A stretch of 6,199 bases of DNA from Caulobacter sp. B11 (lineage in GTDB: Bacteria; Pseudomonadota; Alphaproteobacteria; Caulobacterales; Caulobacteraceae): assembly GCF_002737765.1 (NCBI RefSeq), contig NZ_PEGG01000129.1:1-6199 (forward strand), in the 5' to 3' direction. Positions 1 through 6,199 of the stretch are shown piece by piece. Numbering within the stretch: the stretch's first letter is position 1; every line of letters begins with the position of its first letter. Under the pieces are notes generated by a model. That model was not told where the DNA came from. It searched no databases and was given only the letters and a program-made list of their open reading frames with translations. Both the position numbers and the translations under genes were made by a program.

Positions 1-210
1 ACCGGCGTCCAGCCCCTGGACCGGGTCATCTCCAGCGCCGGCGGCCCTGACCCTGGCTCGCTGGACGGCCTGGAACTGAAGGCCGCCCCCGGCGTGTTCG
101 TGGCCGGCGAGATGCTCGACTGGGAGGCTCCGACCGGCGGCTATCTGCTGCAGGCCTGTTTCGCCACCGGCGTGGCGGCGGCGCGGCAGGTCCTGGCGCG
201 GCTAGGTTAG
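1..210 (+). CDS. C-terminal end of an HI0933-like FAD-dependent flavoprotein (partial)
   Basis: Only the last 69 codons are present, in frame from base 1 to a TAG at 208-210. The peptide carries a C-terminal signature of the HI0933-like (BaiN/TIGR03862-type) NAD(P)/FAD-dependent flavoproteins: an SSAGG segment near residue 11, then PGVFVAGEMLDWEAPTGGY and an LQACFATG stretch. In this family the GE-x-LD and TGGY region helps close the FAD site and the final helix packs against it. The reaction is unknown for most members, so I assign no substrate. The gene enters from the left and its start is outside the window. The next gene begins 76 bases on with its own strong ribosome binding site, so co-transcription is possible but not shown. 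Family membership is confident; function is not. Confidence 0.85.
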   Translation, partial: TGVQPLDRVISSAGGPDPGSLDGLELKAAPGVFVAGEMLDWEAPTGGYLLQACFATGVAAARQVLARLG

Positions 211-227
211 GGAGCCTTCCACGCCAT

Positions 228-260
228 TTGCGGAGGTCTTGCGATCGCGGCTAGCCTAGC
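228..260 (+). promoter_or_regulatory. Tentative promoter and small palindrome before the DUF4287 gene
   Basis: TTGCGG at 228-233 is followed 16 bases later by GCTAGCC at 250-256, loosely resembling a Caulobacter housekeeping promoter. The second element lies in an 11-base palindrome (GCTAG-C-CTAGC, 250-260), which could equally be an operator. The match is weak and the gap between genes is only 76 bases. Confidence 0.25.
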
Positions 261-286
261 CCGCGTTTTCGCAGGGGAGGGGCCAC

Positions 287-502
287 ATGGCGGACGAGAA
301 GGTGAAGGGCCCGGCGTCCTATTTCCCGTCGATCGAGAAGACCTATGGGCGACCGGTCGCCGACTGGCAGGCCTTGGTCCGCGCGGGCTACCCGGCCAAA
401 CACATGGCCCTGGTGGCCATGCTGAAGGCCGAACATGGCCTTGGACACGGGCACGCCAACGCCATTGTCGCCCACACCCTGGCTCAGGATGGTCTGAAAT
501 AG
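287..502 (+). CDS. DUF4287 domain small protein
   Basis: This 71-residue protein is essentially one DUF4287 domain. Visible hallmarks are YFPSIEKTYG at residues 12-21, a Trp-containing helix (W27), and a KHM--LV--LK-EHGLGHGHANA block at about 38-59, rich in Gly and His. No signal peptide or membrane segment is seen, so it is probably cytosolic. The ATG at 287 is well supported by a GGGGAGG-type ribosome binding site (274-280) six bases upstream. The biochemical role of DUF4287 proteins is not known to me. The His-rich segment might suggest metal or nucleic acid contact, but that is only a guess. Length fits the family, with no sign of truncation. It sits alone between a flavoprotein and an SDR gene, and the context gives no clear functional hint. 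Confidence 0.88.
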   Translation: MADEKVKGPASYFPSIEKTYGRPVADWQALVRAGYPAKHMALVAMLKAEHGLGHGHANAIVAHTLAQDGLK

Positions 503-623
503 GGGCCGGGGCCGGCAGGGACTCAGTTCTCCCGGATCGCCGTTCTTGTTCTCACGCAACGAACCAGGCGTTGTTACAGTTTATGGGGTCAGCGGGATAA
601 CCGCTCTAGCAAGGATCACGTCC

Positions 624-1394
624 ATGACACGAGTTCTCGAAGGCAAGGTCGCCGTCATCACTGGCGCGGCCGGGGCGATCGGCATGGCGACCTCCAGGCT
701 CCTGGCCGAGCGCGGCGCGACCGTCGTGGCCGTCGACAGGCCCGGAACCGACTGGTCCAAGCTGACGGCCGCCTTGCCCCAGGGCTCACGGCTGGTCACG
801 GCCGAGGCCGACGTCACCGACGAGGCGTCGGTCAAGGCCTATGTCGACAAGGCCAAGGCCGAGTGCGGCCGGATCGACATCTTCTTCAACAACGCCGGCG
901 TCGAAGGCCCCGTCCAGCCGATCGAATCCTATCCCCTGGACGCCTTCATGCAGGTGCTGGGCGTCAACGTGGCCGGGGTGTTCCTGGGACTGAAATATGT
1001 GCTGCCGGTGATGTACGCCCAAGGCGCGGGCAGCATCATCAACACCTCCAGCGTCGCCGGCCTGACCGGCGCGGCCGGCATGGCCGGCTATTGCACGTCC
1101 AAGCACGCCGTCGTGGGCGTCACGCGCGTGGCGGCGATCGAAGCTGCGTCCAGGGGCGTGCGGGTCAATTGCGTCAATCCCGGCCCGATCGAGAGCCGGA
1201 TGATGCAGTCGATCAACACCGGCCAGTCGGGCGACCCCAAGCTCGCCCATGAGCAGATCAGCAACGCGGTGCCGGCCAAGCGCTATGGCACGCCCGAGGA
1301 GGTCGCGGGCCTGGTGGCCTTCCTGGCCTCCGACGACTCGACCTATTGCAACGGCGGCGTCTACACCGTCGACGGCGCGCTGACCGCCGCCTGA
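624..1394 (+). CDS. SDR family NAD(P)-dependent oxidoreductase (classical)
   Basis: A complete 256-residue classical short-chain dehydrogenase/reductase, expected to be a cytosolic tetramer that oxidises an alcohol or reduces a ketone. The Rossmann glycine motif is TGAAGAIG (13-20), with Ala where the middle Gly of TGxxxGxG is usual. D38 at the end of beta 2 (VVAVD) favours NAD(H) over NADP(H). NNAG is at 89-92. The catalytic residues are N115, S143 (in NTSSVAG), Y156 and K160 (YCTSK), followed by NPGPIES (185-191) and a typical C-terminal YCNGGVYTVDGA. I chose ATG 624 because AAGGA (611-615) lies 8 bases upstream and the SDR fold begins at once. A TTG at 546 would add 26 unconserved residues. 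The substrate cannot be read from sequence; FabG-like and glucose-1-dehydrogenase-like enzymes look similar. Confidence 0.92.
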   Translation: MTRVLEGKVAVITGAAGAIGMATSRLLAERGATVVAVDRPGTDWSKLTAALPQGSRLVTAEADVTDEASVKAYVDKAKAECGRIDIFFNNAGVEGPVQPIESYPLDAFMQVLGVNVAGVFLGLKYVLPVMYAQGAGSIINTSSVAGLTGAAGMAGYCTSKHAVVGVTRVAAIEAASRGVRVNCVNPGPIESRMMQSINTGQSGDPKLAHEQISNAVPAKRYGTPEEVAGLVAFLASDDSTYCNGGVYTVDGALTAA

Positions 1395-1406
1395 CCGACC
1401 CGGTCC

Positions 1407-1430
1407 CGGCGCGGCCTGCTGGCCGCGCTG
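1407..1430 (+). terminator. Stem-loop after the SDR gene, possible weak terminator
   Basis: Thirteen bases after the SDR stop, GCGCGGCC (1409-1416) and GGCCGCGC (1421-1428) form a perfect 8-bp stem with a TGCT loop, extendable by a G-T wobble and a C-G pair to 10 bp. There is no T-tract after it. It may protect the 3' end, or need Rho for termination. It separates the SDR unit from the rplJ promoter some 20 bases downstream. Confidence 0.4.
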
Positions 1431-1451
1431 GGCGCTTCGTGTCGGGCCCTG

Positions 1452-1480
1452 TTGATATCCCGCCCCAAACCGTCTATACG
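1452..1480 (+). promoter_or_regulatory. Housekeeping promoter for rplJ-rplL
   Basis: TTGATA (1452-1457) and TATACG (1475-1480) are separated by exactly 17 bases, close to the sigma-70 consensus. Transcription would start near 1486-1488, giving a leader of about 265 bases before rplJ. Position and strength suit a ribosomal protein operon. The start site is inferred, not measured. Confidence 0.65.
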
Positions 1481-1486
1481 CCGCCC

Positions 1487-1752
1487 CTTCTCCGTCGGGT
1501 TCGCCCGGCGAAGACCTGTTTGTGAACAGCGGGGCGTGGGGTCACCAACGCCGTAACTGAGGAAGAGCCCTTCCTCACCGTCGGGAGACAGGGATGGACA
1601 AGCCCACGCAATTCCTCCTGAAAACGGATGGGACGCGCGGCTGACTTTCCTTGGAACAGGCTGATGCAACTCGCGTGCGGGAGCGATCCCTCATGCGCCG
1701 CGCATTTGGCTGCCGGAATAGTCCGGCCGCTGTCATTGAGTAGGAGACCGCA
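1487..1752 (+). ncRNA. Long structured 5' leader of rplJ, probable L10 autoregulatory leader
   Basis: The gene-free stretch before rplJ holds a series of RNA stem-loops. One has a TTCG loop (1496-1507). Another is CTGTT/AACAG (1516-1529). GCGTGGG (1534-1540) can pair with CCCACGC (1603-1609), enclosing a perfect 8-bp hairpin, TGAGGAAG/CTTCCTCA (1558-1577). A GCGA-capped stem spans 1672-1697, and GCCGGA/TCCGGC (1712-1727) lies just before the ribosome binding site. In other bacteria the L10-L12 complex binds the rplJ leader and represses translation, and a leader of this position and length fits that role. CTCCT at 1615-1619 could pair with the rplJ Shine-Dalgarno sequence AGGAG (1742-1746), a possible way to hide it. 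The pairings are visible by eye; L10 binding is inferred from known systems, and I could not align it to the L10 leader model. Confidence 0.6.
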
Positions 1753-2271
1753 ATGGACCGCGCTCAAAAGCAGGAGTCGATCGAGGCGCTTAAGTGCGTT
1801 TTCGCCGGCGCCGGCGCTGTCGTCGTGACCCACTATACGGGCATGACCGTTGCGGAAATGACTGAACTGCGTGCCCGTCTCCGCAAGGAAGACGCCACGT
1901 TCCAGGTGGTGAAGAACACCCTCGTCCAGAAGGCCCTCGACGGCTCGATCGGTGAAAAGGGCGACGCCCTGTTTACCGGCCCGGTCGCCATCGCCTTCGG
2001 CAAGGATCCGGTCTCCGCCGCCAAGATCGTCACCCAGTACGCCAAGGAAAACGACAAGCTGAAGCTGGTCGGTGGCATCCTGGGTCAGACGACGGTTCTG
2101 GACGAAGACGCAGTGCGGGCGCTCGCCACGCTGCCGTCGCTCGACCAGATCCGTGGCAAGCTTATCGGCCTCATCCAGGCTCCGGCGACCAAGATCGCTG
2201 GCGTCCTGCAGGCCCCGGCTGGCCAACTTGCTCGCGTCTTCAACGCTTATGCGACCAAAGACGCCGCCTAA
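1753..2271 (+). CDS. rplJ: 50S ribosomal protein L10
   Basis: This 172-residue protein is full length for bacterial L10 (uL10). It anchors the L7/L12 stalk to 23S rRNA beside L11 and so helps recruit translation factors. The N-terminal rRNA-binding domain shows the typical start (MDRAQKQ), HYTGMTVAEMTELR (27-40), the VVKNTL segment (52-57) and FTGPVAIAF (74-82). The C-terminal part (about 140-172, ending VFNAYATKDAA) is the long helix that binds L7/L12 dimers. AGGAG at 1742-1746 lies six bases before the ATG. rplL follows after 45 bases with no terminator between, so the two form one operon. Expression is probably controlled by the structured leader upstream through binding of the L10-L12 complex. 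Identity is very secure. Confidence 0.98.
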   Translation: MDRAQKQESIEALKCVFAGAGAVVVTHYTGMTVAEMTELRARLRKEDATFQVVKNTLVQKALDGSIGEKGDALFTGPVAIAFGKDPVSAAKIVTQYAKENDKLKLVGGILGQTTVLDEDAVRALATLPSLDQIRGKLIGLIQAPATKIAGVLQAPAGQLARVFNAYATKDAA

Positions 2272-2316
2272 CGGTCATCTCCGCGTACATCCCTCATTCG
2301 TTTAAGGAACTGAACC

Positions 2317-2694
2317 ATGTCCAAGCTCGAAAAGCTGGTTGAAGAACTGTCGACCCTGTCGGTCCTCGAAGCCGCCGATCTGTCGAAGATGCTGGAAGAA
2401 AAGTGGGGCGTCTCGGCCGCCGCTCCGGTCGCCGCCGCCGCCGCCGTGGCCGCTGCTCCGGTTGAAGCTGCTGAAGAGCAAACCGAGTTCACCGTTGTTC
2501 TGACCGCCGGTGGCGACAAGAAGATCAACGTGATCAAGGAAGTCCGCGGCGTCCGTCCGGACCTCGGCCTGAAGGAAGCCAAGGACCTGGTCGAAGGCGC
2601 TCCGCAGAACGTCGTCGAAAACGTCTCCAAGCAAGTCGCCGAAGAAGTCGCCAAGAAGCTGACCGAAGCCGGCGCGACCATCCAAATCAAGTAA
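2317..2694 (+). CDS. rplL: 50S ribosomal protein L7/L12
   Basis: A 125-residue L7/L12 (bL12), the acidic, multi-copy stalk protein that contacts EF-Tu, EF-G and other GTPase factors. Three parts are visible: an N-terminal dimerisation and L10-binding region (1-30, [27 protein letters not shown]), an Ala/Pro-rich flexible hinge (about 33-52) and the compact C-terminal factor-binding domain (55-125). The last contains [10 protein letters not shown], the [13 protein letters not shown] motif (84-96) and the usual ending, ATIQIK. AAGGA (2304-2308) is 8 bases before the ATG. It is co-transcribed with rplJ; higher L12 output, as usual, probably comes from more efficient translation. Codon choice looks biased to frequent codons, as expected for a highly expressed gene. 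A strong intrinsic terminator follows. Confidence 0.98.
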   Translation: MSKLEKLVEELSTLSVLEAADLSKMLEEKWGVSAAAPVAAAAAVAAAPVEAAEEQTEFTVVLTAGGDKKINVIKEVRGVRPDLGLKEAKDLVEGAPQNVVENVSKQVAEEVAKKLTEAGATIQIK

Positions 2695-2695
2695 G

Positions 2696-2742
2696 TCACG
2701 CCGCGCCTCGGCGCGCGTGAGGCGGCCTGGCTCCGGCCAGGC
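2696..2742 (+). repeat. Two stem-loops between rplL and its terminator
   Basis: TCACGC (2696-2701) pairs with GCGTGA (2715-2720), and GCCTGGC (2725-2731) pairs perfectly with GCCAGGC (2736-2742) around a TCCG loop. Together with the terminator they give three consecutive hairpins in the 3' UTR. They may stabilise the mRNA against 3' exonucleases, or be a pausing or processing site. Confidence 0.5.
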
Positions 2743-2753
2743 GGCGGATGATG

Positions 2754-2789
2754 AAACGGCCCCGGGGGGAAACCTCCGGGGCCGTTTTT
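2754..2789 (+). terminator. Intrinsic terminator of rplJ-rplL
   Basis: A 13-bp stem (2756-2768 with 2773-2785, one G-T wobble) is capped by a GAAA tetraloop and followed by TTTTT (2785-2789). Flanking A residues at 2754-2755 can pair with the first T residues. This is a textbook Rho-independent terminator about 60 bases after the rplL stop, and it implies the stalk operon ends here. Confidence 0.93.
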
Positions 2790-2819
2790 CGTCGCCCGCC
2801 AGGCGGCGGGAGCTTAGCC

Positions 2820-2847
2820 TTGACCGGATGTTAAAGCCTGCCATGTC
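2820..2847 (+). promoter_or_regulatory. Candidate promoter for the hydrolase-kinase operon
   Basis: TTGACCG (2820-2826), then 13 bases, then GCCATGTC (2840-2847). This fits the Caulobacter housekeeping pattern TTGACGS-N10-14-GCTANAWC at nearly all of the first element and six of eight positions of the second. It lies between the rplL terminator and the hydrolase start, where a new promoter is needed. The match to TATAAT is poor, so confidence is moderate. Confidence 0.45.
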
Positions 2848-2881
2848 TGATCCCCGCCGGTGACTTCCATCACTTTCGCCC

Positions 2882-2896
2882 AGGAGAATGGCTTTG
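2882..2896 (+). promoter_or_regulatory. Ribosome binding site deciding the hydrolase start (TTG 2894)
   Basis: AGGAGA at 2882-2887 directly abuts the ATG at 2888, leaving almost no spacer. It stands 7 bases from the in-frame TTG at 2894. Spacing therefore favours TTG initiation, with ATG 2888 as the alternative (two residues longer). Confidence 0.5.
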
Positions 2897-3706
2897 ACCC
2901 TTGTGGAGAAGCACGCGGTTCAGGTTTCCGGCCAGGGCGTGCGGCCGATGTTGTTTTCGCACGGTTTCGGCTGCGATCAGAATATGTGGCGGTTGGTCGC
3001 GCCGGCCTTCGAGGCCGATTTCAAGACCGTGGTGTTCGACCATGTCGGGGCCGGGCGTTCGGACCTGTCGGCCTATGATCGCGACAGGTACGCCTCGCTC
3101 AATGGCTATGCCGACGATGTCGTGGCCCTGTGCGACGCGCTGGACCTGAAGGATGTGGTGTTTGTCGGCCATTCGGTCAGCGCCATGATCGGCGTGCTGG
3201 CGGCCGCGCGCCGGCCCGGCCTGTTCAGCCAGATGATCATGATCTGTCCGTCGCCCCGCTATGTCGACGACGCGGACTATGTCGGCGGCTTCGCCCGCGC
3301 CGATATCGACGAGCTCCTGGAATTCCTCGACGCCAACCATCTGGGCTGGTCCTCGACCATGGCCCCGGTGATCATGGGAAATCCCGACAGGCCGGAACTG
3401 GCGGAGGAGCTGACGAACAGCTTCTGCACCACCGATCCCGACATCGCCCGGCAGTTCGCCCGCGTCACCTTCCTGTCCGATTCGCGTAGGGACCTCGCCG
3501 CGGTGGCGACGCCGACCATGATCATCGATTGCCTTGAAGACAGCATCGCCCCGCCCGTGGTGGGGCGCTATGTCCAGGCGGCCATCGCCGGCAGCGTTCT
3601 GACCACGCTGGACGCCACCGGCCATTGCCCGCACCTGAGCGCCCCCGAGGCGACGATCGCGGCGATGCGAGCCTATCTGGACGATCACGGACCCCGCGCC
3701 GGCTAG
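2894..3706 (+). CDS. RsbQ/KAI2/D14-type alpha/beta hydrolase
   Basis: A cytosolic alpha/beta hydrolase of 270 residues from TTG 2894 (272 from ATG 2888; numbering here is from 2888). It closely matches the RsbQ / plant KAI2-D14 group: PMLFSHGFGCDQNMW (20-34) with the oxyanion-hole region, D51 followed by VGAGRSD, a DRYASLNGYADD segment, nucleophile elbow GHSVSAMIG (94-102) with S96, SPRYVDDADYVGGF (122-135), acid D218 in CLEDSIAP, and H246 in GHCPHLSAP. The full triad S96-D218-H246 lies almost exactly where RsbQ, KAI2 and D14 have theirs, so it should be catalytic. In Bacillus, RsbQ is needed to activate the PAS phosphatase RsbP in energy stress, probably through a small hydrophobic ligand or product. 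Here a PAS sensor kinase starts eight bases after the stop, so the pair is likely a co-transcribed sensing unit. The substrate is unknown. Confidence 0.9.
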   Translation: MTLVEKHAVQVSGQGVRPMLFSHGFGCDQNMWRLVAPAFEADFKTVVFDHVGAGRSDLSAYDRDRYASLNGYADDVVALCDALDLKDVVFVGHSVSAMIGVLAAARRPGLFSQMIMICPSPRYVDDADYVGGFARADIDELLEFLDANHLGWSSTMAPVIMGNPDRPELAEELTNSFCTTDPDIARQFARVTFLSDSRRDLAAVATPTMIIDCLEDSIAPPVVGRYVQAAIAGSVLTTLDATGHCPHLSAPEATIAAMRAYLDDHGPRAG

Positions 3707-3714
3707 GGAAACGC

Positions 3715-3717
<3 letters not shown>
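3705..3717 (+). promoter_or_regulatory. Ribosome binding site and GTG start of the hybrid kinase
   Basis: AGGGA at 3705-3709 overlaps the hydrolase stop codon (TAG 3704-3706) and lies 5 bases before GTG 3715. This arrangement suggests translational coupling of hydrolase and kinase. It also argues against an earlier in-frame TTG at 3625 inside the hydrolase gene. Confidence 0.6.
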
Positions 3718-5355
<1,638 letters not shown>

Positions 5356-5359
5356 GCTT

Positions 5360-5422
5360 CCGCCCCGGGGCGGCCAGGCCCATCCCGATTTTGGCCGCCA
5401 GCGGCGCGAGGGTCAGCGCCGC
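5360..5422 (+). repeat. Cluster of inverted repeats between the kinase and DJ-1 genes
   Basis: Three palindromic elements lie here. CCGCCCCGGGGCGG (5360-5373) is perfect. GGCGGCCA (5369-5376) pairs with TGGCCGCC (5392-5399), sharing bases with the first so that the two exclude each other. GCGGCGC (5401-5407) pairs with GCGCCGC (5416-5422). No T-tract follows any of them. They may end or protect the kinase mRNA, possibly with Rho, or be protein sites. Confidence 0.4.
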
Positions 5423-5490
5423 GCGTGACGGGTGACGCCCGCGCAACGTCTCGCGCCCTCGGGGGTTACGGTAGCCAGGTTCGTGCCCAT
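5413..5490 (-). CDS. Doubtful 25-codon small ORF on the minus strand
   Basis: On the minus strand an ATG (5490-5488) is preceded at six bases by an unusually strong Shine-Dalgarno sequence, GGGGAGG (complement of 5497-5503). It opens a 25-codon frame starting MGTNLATVTPEGARR and ending at TGA (5415-5413). I recognise no family. The peptide is basic and has one Cys. No promoter is clear on that strand, and a longer overlapping minus frame looks like a shadow. The initiation signal is the only reason to list it; chance is a fair explanation in GC-rich DNA. Confidence 0.2.
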   Translation of the reverse strand: MGTNLATVTPEGARRCAGVTRHARR

Positions 5491-5525
5491 ATCGAGCCTC
5501 CCCTTTCAAAACGCATCGAGGCCGC

Positions 5526-6199
5526 ATGCACATCCTGATGGTTCTCACTTCGCACGATCGTCTCGGCGACACCGGCAAGAAGACCGGCTTCTGGCTGGAG
5601 GAATTCGCCGCGCCCTATTACGCCCTGACCGATGCGGGTGGGACGGTGGTCCTGGCCTCTCCGGCCGGCGGACAGCCGCCGCTCGATCCCAAGAGCGACG
5701 ACGCCGACGCCCAGACCGACGACACGCGACGCTTCAAGGCCGATCCGGAGGCCCAGAAGGCGCTCGCCCATACGGTCATGCTGGCCGAGGTGAAGGCCGA
5801 GGACTTCGACGCCGTCTTCTATCCAGGCGGCCATGGACCTCTGTGGGACCTTGCGGAGGACGCCAAGTCGATCGCCCTGATCGAGGCGATGATCGCGGCC
5901 GGCAAGCCGGTCGCCGCCGTCTGCCACGCGCCGGGCGTCCTGCGCCACGTCAAGGGTCCGAACGGCGAGCCCCTGGTCAAGGGCAAGGCGGTGACCGGGT
6001 TCACCGACACCGAGGAAGCGGCCGTCGGTCTCACCGATGTCGTTCCGTTCCTCGTCGAGGCCGAGTTGAAGGCCCTGGGCGGGGTTTATGCCAAGGCCGG
6101 CGACTGGGCGCCTTTCGTTCAGACGGATGGCCTGCTGATCACGGGGCAGAACCCCGCGTCGTCGCGACCCGCGGCCGACGCCTTGCTGATGGCTCTGAA
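5526..6199 (+). CDS. DJ-1/PfpI family (Hsp31-like) type 1 glutamine amidotransferase-domain protein (partial at 3' end)
   Basis: At least 224 codons from ATG 5526, running off the window. Members of this subfamily are about 225-230 residues, so only a few are missing. It starts MHILMVLTSHDRLGDTGKKTGFWLEEFAAPYY. E26 matches the conserved Glu that activates the Cys in DJ-1 proteins, YPGGHGPLWDL (99-109) provides the oxyanion region, and the nucleophile elbow AAVCHAPGVL holds C133 followed by H134. VTGFTDTEE (157-164) and LLITGQNPASS (203-213) are also typical. Relatives act as glutathione-independent glyoxalases (methylglyoxal to lactate) or as stress chaperones; true glutamine amidotransfer is unlikely for a stand-alone protein. 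The ribosome binding site is modest (GAGG 5518-5521, 4-base spacer). It lies 170 bases after the kinase, separated by inverted repeats, so it is probably its own unit. Confidence 0.93.
   Translation, partial: MHILMVLTSHDRLGDTGKKTGFWLEEFAAPYYALTDAGGTVVLASPAGGQPPLDPKSDDADAQTDDTRRFKADPEAQKALAHTVMLAEVKAEDFDAVFYPGGHGPLWDLAEDAKSIALIEAMIAAGKPVAAVCHAPGVLRHVKGPNGEPLVKGKAVTGFTDTEEAAVGLTDVVPFLVEAELKALGGVYAKAGDWAPFVQTDGLLITGQNPASSRPAADALLMAL

Noticed and set aside
546..623. Upstream TTG extension of the SDR frame (26 extra residues)
   Set aside because: The added residues do not look like an SDR N-terminus, there is no ribosome binding site at TTG 546, and ATG 624 has AAGGA at good spacing.
863..1252. 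129-codon plus-strand frame inside the SDR gene
   Set aside because: It is the Arg-rich alternate frame of a clear SDR, with no start signal.
1474..2226. 250-codon minus-strand open frame across the rplJ leader and rplJ
   Set aside because: It is antisense to a certain ribosomal protein gene and its leader, matches no family I know, and arises from high-GC third positions.
2427..2475. GCC-rich near-repeat inside rplL
   Set aside because: This is the normal Ala-rich hinge of L7/L12, not a DNA repeat element.
2302..2844. 180-codon minus-strand open frame across rplL
   Set aside because: It reads through rplL, its terminator and the 3' hairpins, and is low-complexity shadow sequence.
3625..3714. 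Upstream TTG extension of the kinase frame into the hydrolase gene
   Set aside because: The extension is Arg/Pro-rich out-of-frame hydrolase sequence. GTG 3715 has a ribosome binding site and starts just before the PAS domain.

Overview
The window looks like chromosome from a high-GC alphaproteobacterium, most probably Caulobacter or a close relative. This rests on GC-rich codon use, the form of the L10 and L7/L12 proteins, and a promoter resembling the Caulobacter housekeeping type. It is a judgement from reading, not from a database match. All well-supported genes are on the + strand. I see no tRNA, rRNA, mobile element or CRISPR array.

Left part (1-1394): the tail of an HI0933-like flavoprotein, a 71-residue DUF4287 protein with a strong ribosome binding site, and a complete classical short-chain dehydrogenase (SDR) likely to prefer NAD. 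They look like ordinary housekeeping or accessory metabolism, with no obvious functional link between them. A strong stem-loop follows the SDR.

Middle part (1395-2790): the ribosomal stalk operon rplJ-rplL (L10, L7/L12). A good promoter lies about 270 bases before rplJ. The long untranslated leader has several stem-loops and is probably the L10 autoregulatory leader. A near-ideal intrinsic terminator follows rplL. rpoB does not follow within the next 3.4 kb, so the stalk genes form their own unit here.

Right part (2791-5355): the most interesting region. An alpha/beta hydrolase of the RsbQ/KAI2/D14 type has a complete Ser-Asp-His triad. Eight bases after its stop begins a soluble hybrid sensor kinase (PAS - HisKA - HATPase - receiver). 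In Bacillus, RsbQ partners the PAS domain of the phosphatase RsbP, and the two act as a sensing unit. Here the same pairing appears joined to a histidine kinase phosphorelay, so the hydrolase probably supplies or processes a small-molecule signal read by the kinase PAS domain. A candidate promoter lies just downstream of the rplL terminator.

End (5356-6199): a 170-base intergenic stretch with overlapping inverted repeats and a doubtful 25-codon minus-strand ORF, then a nearly complete DJ-1/PfpI (Hsp31-like) gene cut by the window edge.
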